Positions 1-6,872 of a stretch of DNA of 9,209 bases are shown here, piece by piece (positions within the stretch are counted from its first letter, which is position 1; each line of letters opens with the position of its first letter). Below the pieces are notes generated by a model. It was not told the origin of the DNA, did not search any database, and saw nothing but the letters and a program-made list of their open reading frames with translations. Location of the stretch: positions 1-9,209 of the forward strand of contig DAOVUF010000194.1 in the NCBI GenBank assembly GCA_030632725.1. Direction: 5' to 3'. The DNA comes from QNES01 sp023143415. GTDB lineage: Bacteria; Pseudomonadota; Gammaproteobacteria; Beggiatoales; Beggiatoaceae. A program made the position numbers and the translations under genes.

Positions 1-12
1 CCTACAACATTT

Positions 13-47
13 CAGCCTAAAGTTTTTTGAAGAAAAACTTTAGGCTG
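13..47. repeat. Palindromic repeat, copy 1 (CAGCCTAAAG variant)
   Basis: A perfect 15-bp inverted repeat: the left arm 13-27 pairs with the right arm 33-47 around the loop TGAAG. It shares the layout of the other copies in the window: a variable GC-containing outer stem, then a T-run facing an A-run across a 5-nt loop. The outer ends here are CAG/CTG instead of TTCGAGG/CCTCGAA, so it is a diverged or end-trimmed member. A minus-strand reading frame ends inside it at 17-19. Confidence 0.85.
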
Positions 48-211
48 CCATACACATAAACCACCATGTCCTGCTGGATTAGTTTATCGGCAAACTCTTG
101 GGTTTGCCCTGAGTAGGTACAAAAAAACTTTATTCGAGGTTTAAGTTTTTCTTCAAAAAACTTAAACCTCGAATCGAATTCTAAGCTCGAATAGAATCGC
201 TTTGCGTCACA
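17..211 (-). pseudogene. Unidentified minus-strand coding remnant running through palindromes
   Basis: On the minus strand a frame stays open from just after a TGA at 212-214 to a TAG at 17-19. The part between the two palindromes (about 121 down to 48) translates to a protein-like segment beginning TYSGQTQEFADKLIQQD and ending VVYVYG. The parts inside the palindromes translate as low-complexity F/K/E-rich peptide. No start codon or ribosome binding site is evident and I do not recognise the family. I infer a leftover 3' end of a gene that was invaded by palindromes, one of which supplies the stop codon. The frame could also be open by chance, because it is short. Confidence 0.25.
132..174. 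repeat. Palindromic repeat, copy 2 (TTCGAGGTTTAAG)
   Basis: A perfect 19-bp inverted repeat, arms 132-150 and 156-174, loop CTTCA. The ends are ATTCGAGG and CCTCGAAT. Relative to copies 1 and 5 the loop is in the opposite orientation (CTTC rather than GAAG), so the element occurs in both directions. The stem core TTTAAG/CTTAAA differs from the other copies by changes present in both arms. Confidence 0.9.
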
Positions 212-222
212 TCAGTTCATAA

Positions 223-265
223 TTCGAGGCGAAAGTTTTTTTAAAGAAAAAACTTTCGCCTCGAA
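223..265. repeat. Palindromic repeat, copy 3 (TTCGAGGCGAAAG), at the 3' end of gspE
   Basis: A perfect 19-bp inverted repeat, arms 223-241 and 247-265, loop TAAAG. It begins four bases beyond the minus-strand gspE stop codon, so the gspE transcript would fold it into a stable 3' hairpin. No T-tract follows it on the minus strand, so it is not a classical intrinsic terminator, although it could protect or end the mRNA. Confidence 0.9.
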
Positions 266-269
266 ACCA

Positions 270-1991
270 TTAATCATTTTTTAATTCCTCAGTCACACGA
301 AGTACCTCTTCAATAGAAGTCATACCCTGATAAGCCTTGATCAAACCATCTTCACGCAAAGTACGAAAACCCTGCTCTGTTGCCTTCAGCCGCATATCAG
401 CCGCAGAAGCCCGATTTAAAATTAAGGTTTGTAATTCTTTCGTGATATACACCATTTCATAAATACCAATACGCCCTTGATAACCCAACTCTTGGCATTT
501 TGGACAACCAACAGGCTCTTTCCACTGTGGCGGTGTAGTAATTTCTTCAGGCAAAACCCGTTTAACTTGTGCTTCTATTTTTGCGATAGGCATGATAGGT
601 TTAGCACAGTGTTCGCATAAACGGCGTACTAAACGTTGTGCCTGCACAGCGCGTACTGAGGTTGACACTAAAAAGGGTTCTACGCCCATCTCAATCAGAC
701 GAGTAAAAGCACTCACCGCATCATTGGTATGTAAAGTTGATAACACCATGTGTCCTGTCAAAGCGGCTTGTATTGCAATTTCTGAAGTTTCACGATCACG
801 GATTTCACCTATCATAATGATGTCAGGGTCTTGTCGTAAAATTGATCGTAAAGCAGACGCAAATGTATAACCAATTTCGCTATGCGCTTGAACTTGAGTA
901 ATCCCTTTTAATTGATATTCCACTGGATCTTCAACAGTGATCATTTTTTGAGTACGATTATTAGCAGCATCAAGGGCAGCATATAAGGTAGTCGATTTAC
1001 CTGAACCCGTCGGTCCCGTGACCAAAATAATACCATGTGGCTCCCTAATCCATTGATTAAACAAGCGAAAATGGTCAGGTGCAAAGCCTAATTGTTCTAA
1101 GCGACTGGTTTGACGCTCTTTAGGCAAAAGGCGCATAACGATAGATTCGCCATGCACCCCCGGCAAGCAGGACACACGAATATCTAATTCTTGACCACTC
1201 ACACGAGTATTTAAACGCCCATCCTGTGGTAAGCGACGCTCCGCAATATCAAGTCCAGAAATCAATTTGATGCGGGAAGCAATGGCGTTAAAACGTTCTT
1301 TAGGCAAATTCAGACGCTCATACAAAACGCCATCAACCCGATAACGTACAAAAAAACTCTGCTCTTCAGGCTCAATATGTACATCTGAAGCGCGTTGATC
1401 AATCGCTTGAGAGAGCATATTATTGACAAATTCAACAACGGGCGCACCCTCAGCCAACTCGCGCAATATGTTCACATCATCGCTATTGCTAAAATGAGTA
1501 TCCGTGTTCGCTTTTGCTAATAAATCAAGTACATGATCTAAATCTTGAGTACGAGATAAATACCATAAGACTGTTTTTTCAGGAAAAGTATGATAAAAAA
1601 CCTCATGGATTGTATCAGATAATGGATTACGCGCAAGACAATGCACAACAGAGTCTGAATTTTCCCAAGCAACCACTTCCTGATCCAACCACCAATCTTC
1701 TTCAATCTTTGATTCCTTAATCACTTTAAGTAAAGAACCCACATCAAGTGGAATCTCCTTGCGTTCCATAACGGGCAAGTCTAATTGTTGAGATAACACG
1801 TTCAATAGATTATCTTCAGATACCGCACCCAAGCGAATTAGAACCGCACCAAGTTGTCCCCCAAGACGGGCTTGAAATTCTAAAGCGCGTTCTACGTCTT
1901 GTTCATTAACGTAGCCAGCTTCAATAAGCATTTCACCTAAGCGATGTTGATATTTAATGGGAGAATTATCTATAAAATGTTCGATCTGCAT
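270..1991 (-). CDS. gspE: Type II secretion system ATPase GspE (secretion ATPase GspE/PilB family)
   Basis: A cytoplasmic hexameric ATPase that powers the inner-membrane platform of the type II secretion system. At 573 residues it is full length for the family. An MshEN/T2SSE N-terminal domain covers about 16-80 (RLGEMLIEAGYV...). The second N-domain covers about 176-290 and includes ASDVHIEP. The RecA-like domain shows Walker A GPTGSGKS (326-333), the Asp box ITVEDPVEYQ (351-360), Walker B DPDIIMIGEIRD (388-399) and the His box TGHMVLSTLHT (412-422). Four zinc-type cysteines (C459, C462, C496, C499) form the CxxC...CxxC insert. The wording of the Walker and His boxes is closer to GspE than to PilB, but PilB or MshE remains possible because no gsp or pil neighbours are visible. 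No Shine-Dalgarno sequence precedes the ATG; this start is kept because the N-domain begins shortly after it. Confidence 0.88.
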   Translation of the reverse strand: MQIEHFIDNSPIKYQHRLGEMLIEAGYVNEQDVERALEFQARLGGQLGAVLIRLGAVSEDNLLNVLSQQLDLPVMERKEIPLDVGSLLKVIKESKIEEDWWLDQEVVAWENSDSVVHCLARNPLSDTIHEVFYHTFPEKTVLWYLSRTQDLDHVLDLLAKANTDTHFSNSDDVNILRELAEGAPVVEFVNNMLSQAIDQRASDVHIEPEEQSFFVRYRVDGVLYERLNLPKERFNAIASRIKLISGLDIAERRLPQDGRLNTRVSGQELDIRVSCLPGVHGESIVMRLLPKERQTSRLEQLGFAPDHFRLFNQWIREPHGIILVTGPTGSGKSTTLYAALDAANNRTQKMITVEDPVEYQLKGITQVQAHSEIGYTFASALRSILRQDPDIIMIGEIRDRETSEIAIQAALTGHMVLSTLHTNDAVSAFTRLIEMGVEPFLVSTSVRAVQAQRLVRRLCEHCAKPIMPIAKIEAQVKRVLPEEITTPPQWKEPVGCPKCQELGYQGRIGIYEMVYITKELQTLILNRASAADMRLKATEQGFRTLREDGLIKAYQGMTSIEEVLRVTEELKND

Positions 1992-1993
1992 AT

Positions 1994-2018
1994 TGAATTT
2001 TTATACTGAATTTTTATA
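1994..2018. repeat. 12-bp tandem repeat upstream of gspE
   Basis: TGAATTTTTATA occurs at 1994-2005 and again at 2007-2018, a 13-bp period, directly in front of the gspE start. On the gspE strand this reads TATAAAAATTCA twice and contains TATAAA-like sequence. It may serve as an A/T-rich promoter element or may be a simple slippage duplication; no convincing -35 element was found. Confidence 0.5.
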
Positions 2019-2080
2019 AATGAGGTAAAATAAGTGAAAAAAAATGATAACATAGTCTTTATTACTGGAATGGTGAATGG

Positions 2081-2125
2081 TTTCGAGGCTAAAGTTTTTT
2101 CTTTAAAAAAACTTTAGCCTCGAAA
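2081..2125. repeat. Palindromic repeat, copy 4 (TTTCGAGGCTAAAG)
   Basis: A perfect 20-bp inverted repeat, arms 2081-2100 and 2106-2125, loop CTTTA. It lies in the divergent gap between gspE (minus) and the ureohydrolase gene (plus). Its core CTAAAG/CTTTAG matches copy 6, while its outer stem matches copies 2, 3 and 5. The remaining DNA to 2280 is A/T-rich, with only a weak hairpin (2157-2175) and no clear promoter. Confidence 0.9.
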
Positions 2126-2280
2126 TGATGAATGATGAAAGTCAATGGATGTAAGTTATTGTTTTTTTAACAATATTTATTCATAGAATAGAGTTCAACT
2201 TTTTAAAAAAAAAGCCTTTCACTACCCCCACCTCATTACCTGTTTAAATTAACGCCGGTGAAGAGTTTAGAAAGAATAAA

Positions 2281-3201
2281 GTGTTAGTACCAACAAATAC
2301 CATGAAAAAAGTAAAAAGACTACAAAAGATGGAGGCGATAAATGCGCCTTTTGAGCCTTTTAACCTCTCCAAATGGCTATATAGCCGTACCACCCATATT
2401 ATGGGTTTTAATTTCGATGGCACAGCCTGTTTTAGAAAAGGGGCCGCCAAAGGGCCTGATGAAATACGCCTGAAATCACCCTATATAGAAACATACTCGC
2501 CCTATTTAGACCATGATACAAACGATATTGAATGTGTGGATTTAGGCAACTTACAGATTAAAGATAAAAAAAGCTGGCAAGATGCCACTGATTATTTTCT
2601 CTCATTCACGAGAAAGATTGGCCTTGAAATGCACAAAATCAAATTTTTGGTCATGGGAGGCGAGCATTCCATTTCTTACGCGCCAATAGTAACTTATTTA
2701 AAACAATATCCCGATTTAACTCTCATCCATTTAGATGCCCACGCCAATCTTCGTGAAGAATATGAAGGAGAAAAATTTTCACACGCCTCTATTATACGTC
2801 GAGTGAGCGAACAGTTTGGTGTTGGGCATCGTTTGATTCAATATGGTGTCCGATCTGGCACTAAAGAAGAATATCAATGGATGAAAAACCACAAAACATT
2901 GTCTTCTTCAAAGACTTCTTTTCTTAATAAAATCAAAGGCATTGACTCATCTCGCCCCATTTACTTGACTTTAGATTTAGATTATTTTGATCCTGCGTTA
3001 CTTCCTGGAACAGGAACACCTGAGCCAGGCGGCGAAGATTTCCAATCTTTTGTTCAGCTCATGAACATTTTAAAAGGAAAGCATTTTGTCGGCGCGGATG
3101 TTGTCGAACTCGCTCCCTTTATTGATCCGACTGAAAACAGCGCAATATTTGCTGCAAAAATTGTGAGAGAACTTTTGCTAACACTGGATTTGAGCCGTTA
3201 A
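2281..3201 (+). CDS. Arginase/agmatinase-family ureohydrolase
   Basis: A manganese ureohydrolase of the arginase/agmatinase/formiminoglutamase fold, probably releasing urea from agmatine or a related guanidino compound in polyamine or arginine metabolism. Visible motifs are FDGTACFRKGAAKGPDEIR (45-63), GGEHSISY (126-133, ligand H129), HLDAHANLREEY (150-161, ligands D152 and H154), and TLDLDYFDP...GTGTPEPGG (230-251, ligands D232 and D234). The sixth usual metal ligand, an Asp at position 156 in DAHxD, is Asn here. The 306-residue length is normal. The GTG at 2281 gives the longest frame; ATG codons at 2302 and 2329 are equally plausible because none has a strong Shine-Dalgarno sequence and homology begins near residue 38. 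Agmatinase-like wording dominates, but the substrate cannot be assigned from sequence, and the Asn makes activity uncertain. Confidence 0.85.
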   Translation: MLVPTNTMKKVKRLQKMEAINAPFEPFNLSKWLYSRTTHIMGFNFDGTACFRKGAAKGPDEIRLKSPYIETYSPYLDHDTNDIECVDLGNLQIKDKKSWQDATDYFLSFTRKIGLEMHKIKFLVMGGEHSISYAPIVTYLKQYPDLTLIHLDAHANLREEYEGEKFSHASIIRRVSEQFGVGHRLIQYGVRSGTKEEYQWMKNHKTLSSSKTSFLNKIKGIDSSRPIYLTLDLDYFDPALLPGTGTPEPGGEDFQSFVQLMNILKGKHFVGADVVELAPFIDPTENSAIFAAKIVRELLLTLDLSR

Positions 3202-3355
3202 ATCAGGCAACCAAGTTGAGCTTTAAGAATAGTCACATTTTTCGTGGTGTTGAAAATTAAAATTTTGACTCCAAATCAAGTTTATCTTACCCTGATAAAT
3301 TTTTGTCTAAACCTCTGAAGTTTTAAAATAACAAAGAGATAATACCACTGAGATT

Positions 3356-3382
3356 ATGCTAAATTTTATCCAAATCGCATAG
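3356..3382 (+). CDS. Possible 8-residue leader peptide MLNFIQIA upstream of ilvB
   Basis: ATG CTA AAT TTT ATC CAA ATC GCA TAG encodes a short peptide with one Leu and two Ile codons. It ends 12 bases before a strong hairpin in the ilvB leader. Leader peptides that sense branched-chain amino acids are known for ilv operons in enteric bacteria. Three sensing codons is a poor count and the ribosome site is weak (AAAGAGAT lies well upstream), so this is only a candidate. Confidence 0.15.
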   Translation: MLNFIQIA

Positions 3383-3394
3383 TCTTCAAGGTTT

Positions 3395-3430
3395 CTATGG
3401 TACAAGCACCACCTTGCACCATAGAGTTTT
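3395..3430 (+). terminator. Hairpin with short U-tract in the ilvB leader: possible attenuator
   Basis: CTATGGTACAAG (3395-3406) pairs with CTTGCACCATAG (3413-3424) with a single A/C mismatch, closing a 6-nt loop. The stem is followed by AG and then TTTT (3427-3430). This is the form of an intrinsic terminator, placed between the likely promoter region and the ilvB ribosome site (GAGGG, 3445-3449). It could attenuate ilvBH transcription. It lies too far from the ureohydrolase stop (about 190 bases) to be obviously that gene's terminator, though that cannot be excluded. Confidence 0.5.
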
Positions 3431-3455
3431 ATTGAAATATTAACGAGGGCAATAA

Positions 3456-5189
3456 ATGAACAAAGCTAATGAAGCTGAAATGATGATGGGTGGCGATATT
3501 TTTGTCAACGCATTAATCGCCGAAGGCGTAGAACATATATTTGGATACCCTGGCGGCGCGACATTGCATATTTACGATGCCATCTTCAAGCAAAATAAAT
3601 TGCAACATATTCTTGTTCGTCACGAACAAGGGGCTGTTCATGCCGCAGATGGTTATGCACGATCAACAGGTAAACCTGGGGTTGCTTTAGTCACATCAGG
3701 ACCTGGTGCCACTAATGCAATCACAGGCATTGCGACCGCTTATCTGGATTCCATCCCTATGGTGATTATTACGGGGCAAGTGCCTACCGCCTTGATTGGT
3801 AACGATGCCTTTCAAGAAGTTGACGCGATAGGCATTTCCCGTCCATGTACAAAGCATAATTTTTTGGTCAAGGATGTCAAGGATTTGGCAGAGATCATGA
3901 AAAAAGCGTTTTATATTGCAACAACCGGTCGTCCTGGACCTGTGCTTGTGGATATTCCTAAAGATGTCACAATTAACCGTGCTGTGTTTGAATATCCAGA
4001 AACGGTGGAAATGCGTTCCTATAAACCTGTTGTCAGTGGACATCTGGGGCAAATCCGTAAAGCGGCTGAGATGATGCTATCCGCTAAACGCCCTATGATT
4101 TACTCAGGCGGTGGCGTGGTGTTAGGCGATAGTAGTAAAGAGTTGATTGATTTAACTCGCTTATTAGGCTATCCTATCACTCAAACTTTAATGGGATTAG
4201 GAAGCTACCCCCCCACCGATAAACAGTTTGTCGGTATGCTCGGTATGCACGGTACTTATGAAGCCAATATGGCGATGCACGAGTGCGATGTCTTAATTGC
4301 TATCGGAGCGCGTTTTGAAGATCGCGTGACAGGCGCTGTCGACAAATTCTGTCCCTACGCTAAAATTATTCATATTGATATTGATCCTTCCTCAATTTCT
4401 AAGAATGTTAAAGTGGATATTCCCATCGTTGGCGCGGTGGATCAAGTGTTACAAGATTTGATTCAAACGATAAAGGAAACCGATCAAAAACCAGATGCTG
4501 AAGCCTTAACCACTTGGTGGAAACAAATTGAGATTTGGCGTGCGAAAAATTGTTTACGTTATGATCGTAATAGTCCGCTTATTAAGCCGCAATTTGTGTT
4601 AGAAAAACTGAGCGAACTGACTGAAGGTAATGCATTTATCGCTTCTGATGTGGGACAACACCAAATGTTTGTGGCGCAATATTATCAATTTGCCCAACCA
4701 CGTCATTGGATCAATTCAGGCGGTTTAGGCACAATGGGCTTTGGCTTGCCGGCAGCAATGGGTGTACAAATTGCGCATCCCGACGAGACGGTGGTTTGTG
4801 TGACAGGGGATGGCAGCATTCAAATGTGCATACAAGAATTATCGACTTGTCAACAATTTGATTTGCCGATTAAAATCATCATGTTGAATAATGGCTATTT
4901 AGGCATGGTGCGTCAATGGCAAGAACTGTTTTATGACAAGCGTTATTCACATACCTATATGGAAGCATTGCCCGACTTTATCAAACTGGCAGAAAGTTAT
5001 GGACATATTGGTATGCGTATTGAGAAGCCTAGCGAAGTTGAAAACGCGCTTGCTGAAGGATTGGCGATAAAAGATCGCCTCGTGTTTATGGACTTTGTTA
5101 TTGATCAAGATGAGATGGTGTATCCGATGATTGCCGCTGGTAAAGGGCATCATGAAATGTTGTTATCCCCAGAAGGAGAGTTAGCTTAA
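3456..5189 (+). CDS. ilvB: Acetolactate synthase, large catalytic subunit
   Basis: A thiamine-diphosphate enzyme that condenses two pyruvates to acetolactate, or pyruvate with 2-ketobutyrate, the first shared step of valine, leucine and isoleucine synthesis. At 577 residues it is complete. The N-terminal TPP domain has FGYPGGA (29-35) and RHEQGAVHAADGYAR (55-69), with catalytic Glu57. The central FAD-binding domain spans about 190-340. The C-terminal TPP domain has the GDGS...NNG cofactor motif (451-454, 478-480) and MVRQWQELFY (484-493), which contains the Trp known as a herbicide-contact position. GAGGG (3445-3449) sits six bases before the ATG. The small-subunit gene follows two bases after the stop, so both are co-transcribed. 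The sequence most resembles the IlvI/IlvB biosynthetic type; the symbol could equally be ilvI. ilvC is not in the window. Confidence 0.95.
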   Translation: MNKANEAEMMMGGDIFVNALIAEGVEHIFGYPGGATLHIYDAIFKQNKLQHILVRHEQGAVHAADGYARSTGKPGVALVTSGPGATNAITGIATAYLDSIPMVIITGQVPTALIGNDAFQEVDAIGISRPCTKHNFLVKDVKDLAEIMKKAFYIATTGRPGPVLVDIPKDVTINRAVFEYPETVEMRSYKPVVSGHLGQIRKAAEMMLSAKRPMIYSGGGVVLGDSSKELIDLTRLLGYPITQTLMGLGSYPPTDKQFVGMLGMHGTYEANMAMHECDVLIAIGARFEDRVTGAVDKFCPYAKIIHIDIDPSSISKNVKVDIPIVGAVDQVLQDLIQTIKETDQKPDAEALTTWWKQIEIWRAKNCLRYDRNSPLIKPQFVLEKLSELTEGNAFIASDVGQHQMFVAQYYQFAQPRHWINSGGLGTMGFGLPAAMGVQIAHPDETVVCVTGDGSIQMCIQELSTCQQFDLPIKIIMLNNGYLGMVRQWQELFYDKRYSHTYMEALPDFIKLAESYGHIGMRIEKPSEVENALAEGLAIKDRLVFMDFVIDQDEMVYPMIAAGKGHHEMLLSPEGELA

Positions 5190-5191
5190 AT

Positions 5192-5686
5192 ATGCGTCAC
5201 ACTATTTCAATTTTATTAGAAAACGAAGCAGGTGCGTTATCACGAGTCGCCGGCTTATTTTCGGCACGCGGTTACAATATTGAATCTCTTACCGTCGCGC
5301 CGACAGAAGACCCTTCCATGTCACGAATGACTATAGTGACGAAAGGTACAGATGAGATCATTGAACAGATCACGAAACAACTGAATAAACTGATTGACGT
5401 GATCAAACTCATTGACTTAACGGAAGGGGTATATATTGAAAGGGAATTGATGTTGGTAAAGGTTAATGTCTCAACAGCCCATCATCGCGAAGAAATCAAA
5501 CGCTTCGTTGACATTTTCAGGGGCCGCATTATTGATGTGAGCGAGACAAACTATACCATTGAGATGACAGGCACAGGAGATAAACTTGATGCCTTCATCA
5601 AGACAATTGATTCCACGCTGATACTTGAAGTGGTACGTTCAGGCGTATTGGGTATTGCGCGAGGAAGTAAGAGCTTGCGTGTGTGA
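5192..5686 (+). CDS. ilvH: Acetolactate synthase, small regulatory subunit
   Basis: The regulatory partner of the large subunit; it stimulates the enzyme and confers feedback inhibition by valine. An N-terminal ACT domain spans about 4-76 (HTISILLENEAGALSRVAGL, then ARGYNIESLTVAPTED), and the second, C-terminal ALS small-subunit domain spans about 85-160. At 164 residues it matches the IlvH length class, longer than enteric IlvN and IlvM. The start is separated from the ilvB stop by two bases, and AAGGAG within AGAAGGAGAG (5171-5180) lies inside the end of ilvB, so translation is probably coupled. No clear terminator follows; the downstream hairpin cluster starting at 5750 may mark the end of the transcript. 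Confidence 0.95.
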   Translation: MRHTISILLENEAGALSRVAGLFSARGYNIESLTVAPTEDPSMSRMTIVTKGTDEIIEQITKQLNKLIDVIKLIDLTEGVYIERELMLVKVNVSTAHHREEIKRFVDIFRGRIIDVSETNYTIEMTGTGDKLDAFIKTIDSTLILEVVRSGVLGIARGSKSLRV

Positions 5687-5749
5687 TTTTTTTTGAATCA
5701 TAAGGAACGTGCACAACTTCTACAACGTTGTTTTAAACCTGACAGTATG

Positions 5750-5910
5750 GTAGGTCGGGTTAGCTTATCAAGCGTCGCGTGATAACGTAACCCGACATTT
5801 ACCTAATAAATTGCCTGTGTCGGGTTACTTTGCGGCGCTTGATAAGCTAACCCGACCTACTTAACTGTGTCGGGTTACTTTGCGGCGCAAAAAAATCTAA
5901 CCCGACTTAC
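5750..5910. repeat. Cluster of three tandem GTCGGGTTA...TAACCCGAC hairpin units
   Basis: Three tandem inverted-repeat units are bounded by GTCGGGTTA and TAACCCGAC: 5754-5796, 5819-5856 and 5869-5906. Across units 1 and 2 a larger perfect 25-bp inverted repeat joins 5750-5774 to 5836-5860 (GTAGGTCGGGTTAGCTTATC...). A perfect 24-bp direct repeat occurs at 5815-5838 and 5865-5888 (CTGTGTCGGGTTACTTTGCG...). The cluster separates ilvBH from the truncated surface-protein gene. It looks like a dispersed hairpin repeat that has partly duplicated in place. No coding function is seen in 5687-5900. Confidence 0.9.
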
Positions 5911-6437
5911 TCAACTGTAAATTGCTATCAGAATATGAGGCAAACTACGATGCCAATGAGAGACACGAGTCTCTATTTATAGGCTATGATGGCGGTTATG
6001 GATACAGAAAGTTCAAAGGCGTATTAGATGATTTGCGGATATATGATCGTGCCTTATCCGAAGACGAAATCAAATTGCTCACTGGTGGATGCCAGTCCAA
6101 TTTAGTAGAACTAGCCAACTTCACAGCAACCCCAACTCAAAATGACATCCGTTTAGATTGGGAAACCACTTCTGAACTTGATACGGCTGGTTTTTTCATT
6201 TGGAGAGGCACCCCACTGGCAAATGGGGAATGCACAAATAACACTTCAAATTATGAGGATATTCTACAAATGAGTTTTGACAACGCAAGAGGTGATTTAT
6301 TATCAGGAGCCACCTATTCTCGTACAGACTCTAATGTGATGTCTGGAAACAGCTACTGTTACCTGTTAGAAGAGGTTGAGTTTGATGGTGATCGTCAATT
6401 CCATTGGGATTTTATAGACTCGGCGATTGCGGAATAA
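5901..6437 (+). pseudogene. 3' remnant of a LamG/FN3-like surface or secreted protein gene
   Basis: An open frame of about 178 codons starts immediately inside the preceding repeat cluster (in-frame TAA at 5898-5900) and ends with TAA at 6435-6437. The only nearby initiator is a TTG at 5922 without a ribosome site, and there is no signal peptide. Counting from that TTG, residues 18-53 (SLFIGYDGG...GVLDDLRIYDRALSEDEIKLL) match the last strands of LamG/concanavalin-like lectin domains. Residues 62-95 (VELANFTATPTQNDIRLDWE) resemble the beta-sandwich segment that often closes large adhesin-like proteins. The N-terminal bulk is missing, so this is most likely a truncated gene whose 5' side was lost at the repeat cluster. 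Three cysteines (57, 104, 146) fit an exported protein. The C-terminus has no IPTL/PEP-type sorting signal. Confidence 0.7.
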
Positions 6438-6463
6438 CAAGCAAGTTTGACTCTAAGCGGAAA

Positions 6464-6498
6464 GAAATGGCCCGTTTTTCCAAAAAACGGGCCATTTC
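6464..6498. terminator. Strong 16-bp hairpin after the LamG remnant
   Basis: GAAATGGCCCGTTTTT (6464-6479) pairs perfectly with 6483-6498 around the 3-nt loop CCA. The T-run and A-run lie inside the stem rather than after it, so it resembles a bidirectional terminator or a dispersed palindrome. It starts 27 bases past the stop codon at 6437. It shares no sequence with the TTCGAGG palindromes. Confidence 0.6.
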
Positions 6499-6506
6499 TA
6501 AAATCC

Positions 6507-6630
6507 CCTCGTTTCCCTCGTTCCCACGCTCGTGGGAACGAGTATCCTCCCGCTCCTATAATTCAAAGCCACTTGTTCTAGCCGTTTCAATGGCGGTAAT
6601 GATGCCATATCTAATTATACAATCAAACTA
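6507..6630. repeat. Hairpin plus restriction-gene-tail direct repeat, left copy
   Basis: It begins with CCCTCGTTTCCCTCGTTCCC and the perfect hairpin CTCGTTCCCACG-CT-CGTGGGAACGAG (6517-6542). It continues through 6555-6630, which is almost identical to 7238-7317 apart from a 4-bp deletion (ATTC). Read on the minus strand, the segment LKRLEQVALNEL matches the exact C-terminus of the restriction-like protein encoded at 7980-8615, here preceded by LDMASLPP. The 4-bp deletion shifts the last codons. It ends 14 bases before the antitoxin start. Confidence 0.85.
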
Positions 6631-6644
6631 AATGGAATAACAAG

Positions 6645-6872
6645 ATGAATTTTGAAAAAACACTCAGTACCGTAATGCAACTGCCGTTTGAACAACGAAA
6701 AATTTTGATTAACATTGTAATACATCGCGACAACGATCTGCGCCGCAATGAAATAGCAAAAGAAGCTCGTGAAGCCATTGCCGATTTTCATGCGGGTGAA
6801 TTAAAACCGCAATCTGCAAAGGACATCATTGCCAAACTTCGCCAATCACAAAATGAGGTCACAGAAATATGA
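6645..6872 (+). CDS. Type II antitoxin of a RelE/YafQ-class toxin-antitoxin pair
   Basis: A 75-residue acidic/basic mixed protein (MNFEKTLSTVMQLPFEQRKI at its start) that resembles the small 'addiction module' antitoxins which pair with RelE/YafQ-like RNases. It has a predicted helical N-terminus (LPFEQRKILINIV, 13-25), a charged middle (RRNEIAKEAREAI) and a toxin-wrapping tail (ELKPQSAKDIIAKLRQSQ). The antitoxin would bind and neutralise the toxin and probably repress its own promoter. Its TGA stop overlaps the toxin ATG as ATGA (6869-6872), the usual coupled arrangement. The ribosome site is weak (GGAATAACAAG). The gene looks intact, but its partner is interrupted, so it is probably an orphan. 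Confidence 0.75.
   Translation: MNFEKTLSTVMQLPFEQRKILINIVIHRDNDLRRNEIAKEAREAIADFHAGELKPQSAKDIIAKLRQSQNEVTEI

Noticed and set aside
592..870. Plus-strand open frame of 92 codons inside gspE
   Set aside because: It lies entirely antisense to the conserved ATPase domain of gspE and has no family resemblance; it is a shadow of that gene.
3696..4052. Minus-strand open frame of 118 codons inside ilvB
   Set aside because: Antisense to the well-conserved acetolactate synthase domain, without recognisable motifs.
5687..5780. Short frame LNHKERAQLLQRCFKPDSM after ilvH
   Set aside because: Protein-like in look, but it has only a TTG start, runs into the hairpin cluster and stops within about 30 codons; no family recognised. 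Possibly a gene remnant, but unsupported.
5750..5910. The tandem hairpin units considered as a CRISPR array
   Set aside because: Units are inverted repeats of 38-43 bp in direct contact with similar interiors, without uniform repeats and unique spacers, and no cas gene is near.
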